This document shows positions 26,449 through 35,090 of a DNA stretch of 64,000 nt, piece after piece (the first letter of the stretch is position 1; every line of letters starts with the position of its first letter). Source of the stretch: Lacibacter sp964409025 (GTDB lineage Bacteria; Bacteroidota; Bacteroidia; Chitinophagales; Chitinophagaceae). The translations under genes were made by a program, and so were the position numbers. The stretch lies in contig CAYPBV010000004.1 of assembly GCA_964409025.1 (NCBI GenBank), positions 1 through 64,000 of the forward strand. The letters run 5' to 3'. The notes beneath the pieces are model-generated. The model was not told the origin of the DNA and did not search any database. It worked only from the letters and a program-made list of their open reading frames with translations.

Positions 26449-27699
26449 TTAATTCTTGATTATTTTAGTTGGCACTACTACATCATTCCATAAAGCCTGC
26501 TCACTTCCATTATACGTTTTTGTTACGGGTTTGCCATTTCTGGTTAATCCGTTCAATACATTTTTATCCACCTCATTCCAGATAACAAACTTTGCCTGGG
26601 ATTGTAAATTAATTAAGCCAAAATGGTTTTCTGAATGCATGGGGTTGGCGCTGTTTTTCCAACTTTCATCAAATGCTTCAAAATAAAAACAGGTAATATT
26701 ATTGGCATTGGTCCATTCACGCATGAGTTGATAATAGATTGCAGATTTGTATTCATCCACAGCCTGCGATCCTCCGGCACCATACAATTCATTGCACATG
26801 CTTGCCCATCCTGTTTCACCTATATGCACGGGCTTGTTTACTCCGAGTGATTTCATATATGCAACCACACTTTGATATTGAGCCACAGCATAATCTCTTG
26901 CACGCAGCATAGCTGCATTTATTTTTTCTTTATCATTTAGTTTTTGTTCGGATTCTTTAATGCCCCAGAAAGCCGGGTTGTAATGTGTATCATGCATAGG
27001 GTATGTGTGCATGGAAATATAATCCACTGCCCGTATCAAAGAATCCAACGCAGGCACATGATATTCTTTACCGCCACCGCCCCACGATGCAAAATTATCA
27101 GAGCTGGTAATCCATACGTCTTTGTTGAGCTTTCCATCATTCTTAAGCTGTTGCAAATAATTCACCCATTTTAAAATGATGTCAGGCGTAACATAATAAC
27201 TTGCTGCCCAGTTTACCATCGCCTCATTACCAACTGCAATAATTTTCACTATGTCAGGATATTGATTCGCCAGCTCCACTGCCGTTGCAATTTCTGTTGC
27301 ATTCTTTTCACTCTCTTCAGTATGTACCGGCGTTTTATCCGTCCATGCATTTTTACAATCAATCCATGCACCCATCATCACATACATTTCAAAATCCTGC
27401 TGTTCTTTTTTTAATTGAGCAATGGCTTCCAGCAGGTGATTGATTTCTTTTCGGTTTACGTTATAAGTACGCAATACTTTAAACTGTAATGCCGCCAGAA
27501 TTTTTAAATCTTCTTTTATTTCTTCTACCGTTGGTACTACATCTCTCGATGTTGTTCTGTAGCCACCGTAGCAAATAGCCTGATAGTTTTTATTTCCTAA
27601 AATGGTAGCTGCTGTTACGCCATTAGCAACTTTGCCTGTTTTACTGCTGCAGGCAATGCATCCGGCTAAAAGTAAAAGAATATAAAACAGCTTCTTCAC
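26449..27699 (-). CDS. GH17-like lipoprotein
   Basis: 416-aa exported GH17 enzyme. The signal peptide ends in a lipobox with Cys17 (GCIAC). Acid/base Glu159 is in IIAVGNEAM and nucleophile Glu295 in HIGETGWAS. It has extra loops compared with the cytoplasmic copies. It starts with GTG, which overlaps the TAG stop of the 1149-aa gene by one base (TAGTG), implying translational coupling. Likely cleaves beta-1,3-glucan at the envelope before uptake. Confidence 0.86.
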   Translation of the reverse strand: MKKLFYILLLLAGCIACSSKTGKVANGVTAATILGNKNYQAICYGGYRTTSRDVVPTVEEIKEDLKILAALQFKVLRTYNVNRKEINHLLEAIAQLKKEQQDFEMYVMMGAWIDCKNAWTDKTPVHTEESEKNATEIATAVELANQYPDIVKIIAVGNEAMVNWAASYYVTPDIILKWVNYLQQLKNDGKLNKDVWITSSDNFASWGGGGKEYHVPALDSLIRAVDYISMHTYPMHDTHYNPAFWGIKESEQKLNDKEKINAAMLRARDYAVAQYQSVVAYMKSLGVNKPVHIGETGWASMCNELYGAGGSQAVDEYKSAIYYQLMREWTNANNITCFYFEAFDESWKNSANPMHSENHFGLINLQSQAKFVIWNEVDKNVLNGLTRNGKPVTKTYNGSEQALWNDVVVPTKIIKN

Positions 27700-30600
27700 T
27701 ATCTCAGATTATTTTTATTGATATAAACTTTAATCACATCAATTTCACCTGTGCGGTTAAAGACTTTATGACTGATGGTTGCGTTGAGTGTATTGGTACC
27801 AATGGTTTCTTTTGCTCCATTTGCAAAATGCACTTCCGCTTTGCTGCTGTCTGATTTTTTATAGATAACAGGTACCTGGCAAACTGTAAACGCCAAACTA
27901 TCTTTTTCAACAGTAATGCGTTTACTGCTTCCATCAGGCAATACAAATGAAACGGTGCTTTCTGTTTCTGAAAATTCTTTTTCCAATAACAGTTGCGGCT
28001 CAAAAAACAATTGACCGTCTTTCATTTTTATCCCGAGTTCGCCAATACGACAAAGAATATCTTCTTTCACCTGCCCCGTCATACCCGGCTGTTGTGCACC
28101 TTTTGTAAACGGTGTATGGGAGTACGGTGTAAATGGAAATGCACCAAAGAGTTCCGGTGATTTATGCACACCAATACCTTCATTGATTTCATAATAATGT
28201 GCAATCAACCGGCTGATGGTATCTGCATCAGCATTTGCTTTAATAGCAGCAAGACAGGTTTCCTGAACAGCCAATAATAGTTTTGACACCATGTGCCAGT
28301 AAATAGAACCCAATCCTTCATAACCATAGAACGTACCAGACCTTCCTGTAAATTCTTTATGATTGAATACTTCTTCAAAAATCTGCAGCACCAGTGCTTT
28401 TTCTTTTGCAACAAGCAATTGATATTTTGCACCTAACATATTTAATGCCTTCAGCACATCCTCAGCATTTTTAAAATTCCCGTTAAAGTGATAATTGCCT
28501 TTAACATCCTTTTCTGCAATGGACGTATTTCCATCTTCCAGCAGTTTCACCAATAGGGCAGATGATTCAAATGATTGTTTGGGAATATTATTGCGCTCTA
28601 AAAATCCAAACAGATTTTTATTGGGATATAAAATATAACTGCTCTGGTCTTTCCGGTAAAGCGAACTTTGTTTTAATGCATTCAGCAACAGCAAGCTTTC
28701 CTGCGCATTAAGATAACCTGAACTCAACACACCTACCTGACCTTCCAGCATTTCACTCAAATAGGAAACAGAAGCACCATTGTTATCATAGCTCAGCAAA
28801 TTGTAAGCATGATATAAATTATCAGTGCGTTTATTTGCTTTAATGGAATGTTCTAAAAATAAAAGCGCTGTTTCAACAAAAGATGAAAATTCATTTACAG
28901 CAATTGCTTTCTTTTCACCCGAAAATCTGTGTGTATAAATAGCAGTCCTGAAATTACTTCCTGCAGTGCCCAGTGAATCTGTTATTTCTTTTCTTGCAGC
29001 GTCACTTATGGATGAAGCAACAACAGGTGCATGTTTGGAAAATATTTGCGCCAGTTCTGAAAAGAACAAATGCAGTTCAGCCGATATTTCAATACTTGTT
29101 TCAGTTGTATTGTGAAGTATGGGTTGAAAGAATTTTAAAAAGCGACGCAGGTAACAAAGCGTCACCATGGAGAGACCATTGCCTACCAATGCATTGTTGG
29201 CATCATTCCATTCAGGGCGCTGCGTATTCATCCAAATACCGCCTTCGGGCACAAAGTTGGACAGCTTTGAAAGAACGGTAGCTAATATTTTTTCTAAAAA
29301 ATTTACATGATAGAGTTCATCTTTTGAAGTGGTGAGCAATGCACCATCAGCACCTATTGCTTTAATGCGTTCATGAATCTGTTTTTCATTCGCATGGTCA
29401 AATTCAATCGTATCTTTTGGATTCGTTACAATAGCAGCATATGATTTGATGCGATAAGGAACGTTGGCATATACAAAATCATTTTTGTTCAATAGTTTTT
29501 CAATAACACCTGTTTGATGCTGCTCTGCAAACTCCAGAAACTTCAACAGATATATAATCTGATGGTCGCCCCAGTAGCCAATGTAACTCCACGGGTTATC
29601 AGGTTCAATGGTTTCCCAATCAAAACCATCTTTTGTAACACGGTAAGGATTGTACCCATCAAAGGTAGAAGCGTTGAGAAATTTATAAATCATTCCTTCA
29701 ATAAATGCCGGATAGGAATGGGCCAACGCTTCCCAGTTTTGAAAAATATCACGCCAGTTACCCTGATAATCTAAAATTTTTGAACCATCAATTTCACTTT
29801 TGGTATTGATGGAGAACTGATTCCACGGGCGGCTTGGGTCGCCATGTCTCCTGCTGAACTTTAACGGAAGATATTCTGTAGCAAGCCTGATGAAATCATG
29901 ATTGCCTGATTGCGCTGCTGCAGCTTTCAATTCAAACAAAGAAAATACATCAGGCAGTTTTTGAATAAGCGCTTTCGTTTGCTCAGCTACTTGCTTATTT
30001 GCTTTATGCAGATAGATTTCAAAGTCCCATTTCTCCATCTGATAATTGTTATCAAATATGCCGCCACGCATAATGTTAAACAGCACATTGGAAAAATGCC
30101 GGGTATCTTTTAAATCATCAGCAGTTGTTTGCAACGCATCAGCTGCAGCACATAGTTTGATTAAATTTTCTGTACCAAGCTGAATGTCTTCGTCAATTTT
30201 CTTATTGAGGTTCTTATCGTCTTTAATCGTTTCATTCAACTGCACCACAGCCGAATGATTTTGATTGACATTGGCAACAAACTTCCATTGCCGGCCTGCG
30301 CCTGCATCAAGCTTTATCTTGCTCACAATAAAGTAAGCACCTTTATCGCCTTTAATATCTTCTTCCTGCACAACAGCCTTTCCATTTCTGAACTGCTTTA
30401 ACTGTTTGGTGGACAACAAATAAGTGGGATTATCCATGCCAATACTCCAAACCACATTTGCTTTCAATGCTTCACTGGGTTCAGCCTTATCAACAATGAT
30501 AGCACTGAGTGCAAAAATGCCCAAGCCTGTAGCAGCAACTAATTCAGAACGTTTATACGCATCAGCAAGATTGCTGGTTTTGGTTTGCAAATCGCTTGGC

Positions 30601-31148
30601 ACACCAAAAGGCAAAACATTTTGCAATCCATCAACTATTTCGGTATCAATAGTTTCAGCTGAAATATTTTCAAGTCTGGATTTTTTTACAAACCCGTACC
30701 TATTACTGCTGTTCCATTCATATTGAAAACGCAATCCCAAATCATGATTGATTTCTTCAAAAATGATTTTATTGCTATAGCGATTTTGATAAAGATTACG
30801 TGTAAGCTGAAAATGTCCTTCACTGCGAACAGAGAACGGCTCCCATATTTTCAGTGCGCCATTTTTATGAACACGGATAATGGTTTTGCTTCCTGTTATT
30901 TCAGCCGTATCAGTTATTTTATCATCAGTATAATACGGGAACAATGCATACTCAGAATTTTTTCTTCCTGCACTGATGCCGCCATTGCTCGATACAAAAA
31001 GCCAATGATCGCTATCGCTTACAATGCTCATGAAAAAGGGATTCATCGTATTTACTTCTGAAATCCTGTAAAACGATTCGCCTTCAATTTTTACCTGCGT
31101 AAGTTCTATCCCGCTTTGCTGGTTTGAAGTAGTAGTTTCTGCAGACAC
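27699..31148 (-). CDS. Large cytoplasmic protein, possible GH94/GH149-like glucan phosphorylase
   Basis: 1149 aa without signal peptide or TM helices. The N-terminal ~320 residues look like a beta-sandwich (SDSDHWLFVSSNGGISAG, FPYYTDDKI, KIWEPFS). A helical region from about 325 to 760 resembles the (alpha/alpha)6 barrel of GH94-type phosphorylases: YQGNWRDIFQNWEALAHSYP (461-480), YIGYWGDHQ (522-530) in the place of the GH94 W-S-D-D segment, and PEWNDANNALVGNG (about 645) like the GH94 WND motif. The C-terminal part ends in beta strands. GH149 beta-1,3-glucan phosphorylases have similar length and occur beside GH17/GH16/GH30 genes, which would fit this operon. The family call is by eye and could be wrong; an unclassified GH15/GH63-like hydrolase is an alternative. 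Confidence 0.45.
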   Translation of the reverse strand: MSAETTTSNQQSGIELTQVKIEGESFYRISEVNTMNPFFMSIVSDSDHWLFVSSNGGISAGRKNSEYALFPYYTDDKITDTAEITGSKTIIRVHKNGALKIWEPFSVRSEGHFQLTRNLYQNRYSNKIIFEEINHDLGLRFQYEWNSSNRYGFVKKSRLENISAETIDTEIVDGLQNVLPFGVPSDLQTKTSNLADAYKRSELVAATGLGIFALSAIIVDKAEPSEALKANVVWSIGMDNPTYLLSTKQLKQFRNGKAVVQEEDIKGDKGAYFIVSKIKLDAGAGRQWKFVANVNQNHSAVVQLNETIKDDKNLNKKIDEDIQLGTENLIKLCAAADALQTTADDLKDTRHFSNVLFNIMRGGIFDNNYQMEKWDFEIYLHKANKQVAEQTKALIQKLPDVFSLFELKAAAAQSGNHDFIRLATEYLPLKFSRRHGDPSRPWNQFSINTKSEIDGSKILDYQGNWRDIFQNWEALAHSYPAFIEGMIYKFLNASTFDGYNPYRVTKDGFDWETIEPDNPWSYIGYWGDHQIIYLLKFLEFAEQHQTGVIEKLLNKNDFVYANVPYRIKSYAAIVTNPKDTIEFDHANEKQIHERIKAIGADGALLTTSKDELYHVNFLEKILATVLSKLSNFVPEGGIWMNTQRPEWNDANNALVGNGLSMVTLCYLRRFLKFFQPILHNTTETSIEISAELHLFFSELAQIFSKHAPVVASSISDAARKEITDSLGTAGSNFRTAIYTHRFSGEKKAIAVNEFSSFVETALLFLEHSIKANKRTDNLYHAYNLLSYDNNGASVSYLSEMLEGQVGVLSSGYLNAQESLLLLNALKQSSLYRKDQSSYILYPNKNLFGFLERNNIPKQSFESSALLVKLLEDGNTSIAEKDVKGNYHFNGNFKNAEDVLKALNMLGAKYQLLVAKEKALVLQIFEEVFNHKEFTGRSGTFYGYEGLGSIYWHMVSKLLLAVQETCLAAIKANADADTISRLIAHYYEINEGIGVHKSPELFGAFPFTPYSHTPFTKGAQQPGMTGQVKEDILCRIGELGIKMKDGQLFFEPQLLLEKEFSETESTVSFVLPDGSSKRITVEKDSLAFTVCQVPVIYKKSDSSKAEVHFANGAKETIGTNTLNATISHKVFNRTGEIDVIKVYINKNNLR

Positions 31149-31234
31149 GTTTGTATAGTTATGATATGAACTGAATTGGTTACAGCATTTAGCACTGCAT
31201 CAAATGGTACAGATAATAAAACTGCTGTAAACAA

Positions 31235-31265
31235 GGTTCAGGCATTTGAAACAAACACCTGAACC
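31235..31265. repeat. Inverted repeat in the GH16 to large-protein gap
   Basis: GGTTCAGG at 31235-31242 and CCTGAACC at 31258-31265 form an 8-bp stem with a 15-nt loop inside the 154-bp spacer. No T-run follows on the minus strand, so a stabilising or processing hairpin is more likely than a terminator. Confidence 0.6.
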
Positions 31266-31302
31266 CTGAATAAGTAGTATAAAAAAAAAATTATAGACGC
31301 AT

Positions 31303-32136
31303 TTAGTTCTGCCTGTACACTTTTACATAATCAACTACCATAGATTGCGGAAAAGCAGTGCCTGTTGTAGGAAATCCTACATAATTACCACCAACTGCAA
31401 CATTGAGTATCATAAAAAATGGCTGATTAAATACCCACTCACCGGGTACATCTTTAGGCGTAACACGTTTGTATAAAAATCCATCCACAAAGAAGTCAAT
31501 AAAATCAGGACCCCACTCAGCGGCATACACATGAAACTCCGTATCAAATCTTCCGTTAGTCAACGCATACTTTTTAGTAATAGAGGCACCGCCTGAATAA
31601 CCGGGGCCGTGTATAGTTGCGTTATTGATATTAGGTTCCTGGCCACGCTGTTCCATAATATCAATTTCACCGCATTGAGGCCAGGGTTTGGTATCAATGT
31701 TTGCACCCAGCAACCAAAAGGCCGGCCATAAGCCAGGGCCTGTAGGGGTTTTTAACCTGGTTTCAAAACGACCGTATGCCTGTGTAAATTTTCCCTGCGA
31801 TTTTATTCTGGCCGATGTAAAAGGTGCCCCGCTAAACACTTCCTGGCGTGCAGTTATTACAAGATTCCCTTTCCCATCCAATGAAATATTGGAAGGACGG
31901 TTGGTATAATATTGCAATTCACTATTGCCCCATCCGTTAACGCCTGTTCCAATATCAAAGGTCCAATTAGCAGCATTGGGAGCAGCACCGGCGATGCCGT
32001 TAAATTCATCGCTCCATGTTAAAGTCCAGCTGCGTTCGGGTACTGTTTGTACCGCTTCTCTTTCGCATCCGGCAAGTAGCAGCAGCAATAAGGAACTAAC
32101 CGCTAAGAAGACTGTATTTTTTCTTTTTGCTCTCAT
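31303..32136 (-). CDS. GH16 laminarinase-type lipoprotein
   Basis: 277 aa. Lipoprotein signal with Cys24 (LLAGCERE). The GH16 jelly roll carries the catalytic signature GEIDIMEQRG with nucleophile Glu157, helper Asp159 and acid/base Glu162, a beta-bulge form typical of bacterial beta-1,3(4)-glucanases, and WPAFWLLG upstream. No CBM. It would make endo-cuts in beta-1,3-glucan at the cell surface or in the periplasm. It follows the modular binding lipoprotein by 36 bp. Confidence 0.95.
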   Translation of the reverse strand: MRAKRKNTVFLAVSSLLLLLLAGCEREAVQTVPERSWTLTWSDEFNGIAGAAPNAANWTFDIGTGVNGWGNSELQYYTNRPSNISLDGKGNLVITARQEVFSGAPFTSARIKSQGKFTQAYGRFETRLKTPTGPGLWPAFWLLGANIDTKPWPQCGEIDIMEQRGQEPNINNATIHGPGYSGGASITKKYALTNGRFDTEFHVYAAEWGPDFIDFFVDGFLYKRVTPKDVPGEWVFNQPFFMILNVAVGGNYVGFPTTGTAFPQSMVVDYVKVYRQN

Positions 32137-32172
32137 GATAATATTTTTAATCGTTGCGTTTAAAATAATTTC

Positions 32173-35067
32173 TTACTGTCTCTTCAGAGATACATTATCT
32201 ATAAAGATTGTACCGGTTGTTGTAGCACCACCGCCAACTAATTCAATCAACAGCGATAGACCACCTGAAACATCAGCAGCAGTTGTAAATGTATATGTTC
32301 TGGTTGTCCATGTAGCCGGAACATTTGCATCACCCTGAACCAGTACGTGCTGAACAGCAGGATTAGGAGAACCATTTGGCGGCTCAGAAAATGCAAAAGC
32401 GTTTAAGATAGATCCATTAGCTACCGGATCGCCCGCATCTGAGCGCACATCAAATTTTACGACATAGGTTGTATTAGGAAGTACAGTGCCCACACCAAAA
32501 CGTGTTTGCTTGATACCCGGATTACCGCCCTGCGCCGTTTTAATACGAGCTGAGTTAGTTCCGCCATTACTTACATTTGTTACAATTGTGGTAGAAGTGC
32601 CTGACTGGTTGGCAAAAAGTTCCCAGCATCCTGCATTGGCTTCAAAACCACCATCAACTATAAACTCTCCTGCAGGTGGTGTGGGGCAACTACCTCCACC
32701 GCCGCCACTTGTTTTATAGAAATAAATATTATCAAAATAAATGCTTTGAGTACCTGTGCCTCCGTCAAACTTAAACTGGATTACATTATTCAATGCAACC
32801 GGTGAAAAGGCTGACAGCGGTATATCTACACTATTCCAACCTGTTGTGGTAGGAACGGTTAAAGCAAACGGTCTTTCCACAGGACCGGGGCTGATGAGGA
32901 ATACATTTAATGCAGTAGAGTTGACTGCATAATAATCAAGATGCAAGCCTCCATAAGAAGAAACATCCTGACTGCTGCCTAACTGAATTCCCTGGTAATT
33001 GAAATTAGGATAAGCCAGTGTATTGTTACCTCCAATAGAAATTTGTCCGGCACTAGCAAATCCGGATTGACCCCAGTTGGGATTAAAATCTGTACCAGCC
33101 ACATTCGTATAAGAATTACTAAAAATAGAAAGTACATCTGCTGCAGGTCTTGTAGGTACAGGCGCCGCTACTGTGGGTACAGTAGGTGGAGCAGGGTTTC
33201 TGAAGAAATAAATATTATCTACATAAATATCTCCGTTACCATCCCATTTCATTTGAATCAGATTATTCAAAGCCACCGGTGAAAATGCTGATAGCGGTAT
33301 ATCCACACTATTCCACCCTGTAGTTGGTACAGTTAATGTCCTTGGAGTTTCCACAGGACCGGGGCTGATGAGGTACACATTTAAACTGGTAGAATTAACT
33401 GTGTAATAATCTATATGCAAAAAGTCCATGGATGTTACATTCTGATTGCTGCCAAATTGTAAACCCTGGTAGTTTAATCCTGCATAAGACAATGTGTTGT
33501 TACCGGCAATTGAAGTTTGCGTTGTAACAGTGGCCTGTCCCCAGTTAGGATTAAAATCAGAACCTGCTACATTAGTGTATGTATCACTGAAAATAGAAAT
33601 TACATTGGCAGGCAGTCTTGTAGGTACCGGTGCGGCAACTGTCGGCCTCGTAGGTATTTTGTAGAAATAAACGTTATCAATATACACATTGGGCAGTGTG
33701 CCGGAAAGTACCATTTGCCCCAGATTAGCCCTTGTAGTAAGACCTGTAAAACTTGAGAATGGGATATCAATACTTACCCAGTTATTGGAAGCCAGCGTAG
33801 GCGCTGTAATCGTTACTTCATGTGTCCTATCATCTCCGCCACCAAATGCATTATTAGGACCAAGGTCAGTTAAAAGCACTTTAAAATTATTAGGCAGGGC
33901 AGTTACATCCGGTGTCCAGATATCGATATGAAACCCGGTCATGGATGAGGCATTAACAGTAGGTGTTCTAAACTCAATGCCCACAAAGTTTAAGTTGCGG
34001 TAGCGTATAACATCATCTCCCTGAACTTTTATAAAAAACTCATCAACATTGGAAAATTGATAGCGTGCATTCCATGTGTCAACCGGTCTGTTAGTATATA
34101 CATTGCTGTATAATGAAATAACATCAGCCGCATCACGGGTAGGTGTAGGCGCTTTGGTAGTGGGGCCCACAGGTAAACCTGTAGAAGTAATTCTTAAAGA
34201 ACCGCTGGCAGTATCCTTACCAAGAACAGCTTTTACAGTAGCGCTACCTGCATCTATTACAGAAACCATTCCTTGTGCATCAACATTAACTATACTAACA
34301 GCAGATGAAGCAAACGTAAAGTAGTGTGGCGATACATTAACCGTTTCGTTTACACCGGTAGGCAGGCTTACTGTAGCCTGCATGCCTGTAATTGTATATT
34401 TGTCCCCTGTTTCTGCAGTATTGATTACGATATCCTGACCGCTGTAAATTAATCCTTTCACATTTCCCAAGTCGCCTCTTTTTTCAAATTTCACTTCATC
34501 AATCCATACGGTGTAGCCTTTACCGTTTACAGCACCGGAAGAGAAATAAAACATACCTCTTTCACCTTTGAGCTTTGAAGGATCAGGAATAGGAAGAATT
34601 ACTTTCTGCCAGTTAGTGTTTACAGGCAACCCTACTTTAGAGGTTACAAATTTGTTTTCACCCAAATCATTACCAAAACCGAGAACACCAACGTTTACTG
34701 CTTGTGAAGCTTTAATATAAAACGATAATGCGTTGAAGCCTGATAAATCACGACCACTTCTGCTCTTGAATGTACCGCCTGCATATGCACCAAGCGGACT
34801 GTTCTCATCAGGAACTGCAAAACGCATGGAAGCTGCACTTCCGTTGTAGGTTTCTTTTCTGTCAATGTCAAAAGCTTTTACATCAGAACCACCAAATGCA
34901 TCATAGGTTAAGTCTGGTGTAAAATCATCAATAAATACCTCCGCCCTTACCGGAAATGTGGGAGCCTCCAGTTCGGAAACATCCCGCTTTTTACAACTTA
35001 CTCCTGCAAGTATTAACAATGCAAGCAGTGTGTAAAAAATGTTGTGAGTGGTTTGATTCGTCTTCAT
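32173..35067 (-). CDS. Modular surface lipoprotein with tandem repeats, putative glycan-binding protein
   Basis: 964 aa, no catalytic motifs. Lipoprotein signal with Cys25 (LAGVSC) followed by KKRDVSELE. Residues ~40-198 form a CBM-like beta-sandwich (FIDDF...GMFYFSSG...YTVWIDEVKF), ~205-296 an Ig-like domain with TYVV-free but Big_2-like VNVDAQGMVSVIDAGSATV. Three repeats follow (about 306-470, 478-622, 634-785), each opening AP.PTR.A..V.S..S..YTN and ending ..YIDN[IV]YF[YF]; repeats 2 and 3 are very similar. After a short Gly linker the C-terminal ~165 residues resemble CBM4/9-type domains (FIVDGGFEANAGCWE...FIDNVSLK). Position between the barrel fusion and GH16 suggests it captures glucan at the surface, replacing a SusE/F-like protein. 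Confidence 0.8.
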   Translation of the reverse strand: MKTNQTTHNIFYTLLALLILAGVSCKKRDVSELEAPTFPVRAEVFIDDFTPDLTYDAFGGSDVKAFDIDRKETYNGSAASMRFAVPDENSPLGAYAGGTFKSRSGRDLSGFNALSFYIKASQAVNVGVLGFGNDLGENKFVTSKVGLPVNTNWQKVILPIPDPSKLKGERGMFYFSSGAVNGKGYTVWIDEVKFEKRGDLGNVKGLIYSGQDIVINTAETGDKYTITGMQATVSLPTGVNETVNVSPHYFTFASSAVSIVNVDAQGMVSVIDAGSATVKAVLGKDTASGSLRITSTGLPVGPTTKAPTPTRDAADVISLYSNVYTNRPVDTWNARYQFSNVDEFFIKVQGDDVIRYRNLNFVGIEFRTPTVNASSMTGFHIDIWTPDVTALPNNFKVLLTDLGPNNAFGGGDDRTHEVTITAPTLASNNWVSIDIPFSSFTGLTTRANLGQMVLSGTLPNVYIDNVYFYKIPTRPTVAAPVPTRLPANVISIFSDTYTNVAGSDFNPNWGQATVTTQTSIAGNNTLSYAGLNYQGLQFGSNQNVTSMDFLHIDYYTVNSTSLNVYLISPGPVETPRTLTVPTTGWNSVDIPLSAFSPVALNNLIQMKWDGNGDIYVDNIYFFRNPAPPTVPTVAAPVPTRPAADVLSIFSNSYTNVAGTDFNPNWGQSGFASAGQISIGGNNTLAYPNFNYQGIQLGSSQDVSSYGGLHLDYYAVNSTALNVFLISPGPVERPFALTVPTTTGWNSVDIPLSAFSPVALNNVIQFKFDGGTGTQSIYFDNIYFYKTSGGGGGSCPTPPAGEFIVDGGFEANAGCWELFANQSGTSTTIVTNVSNGGTNSARIKTAQGGNPGIKQTRFGVGTVLPNTTYVVKFDVRSDAGDPVANGSILNAFAFSEPPNGSPNPAVQHVLVQGDANVPATWTTRTYTFTTAADVSGGLSLLIELVGGGATTTGTIFIDNVSLKRQ
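32713..34152 (-). repeat. Three in-gene tandem repeats of the binding lipoprotein
   Basis: Approximate coding limits: repeat 1 33658-34152, repeat 2 33202-33636, repeat 3 32713-33168. Repeats 2 and 3 share long near-identical runs (for example NVAG.DFNPNWGQ, GWNSVDIPLSAFSPVALNN), pointing to a recent duplication or conversion; repeat 1 is more diverged. Confidence 0.8.
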
Positions 35068-35090
35068 ATTACTATCTTTTAATGTTTTGA

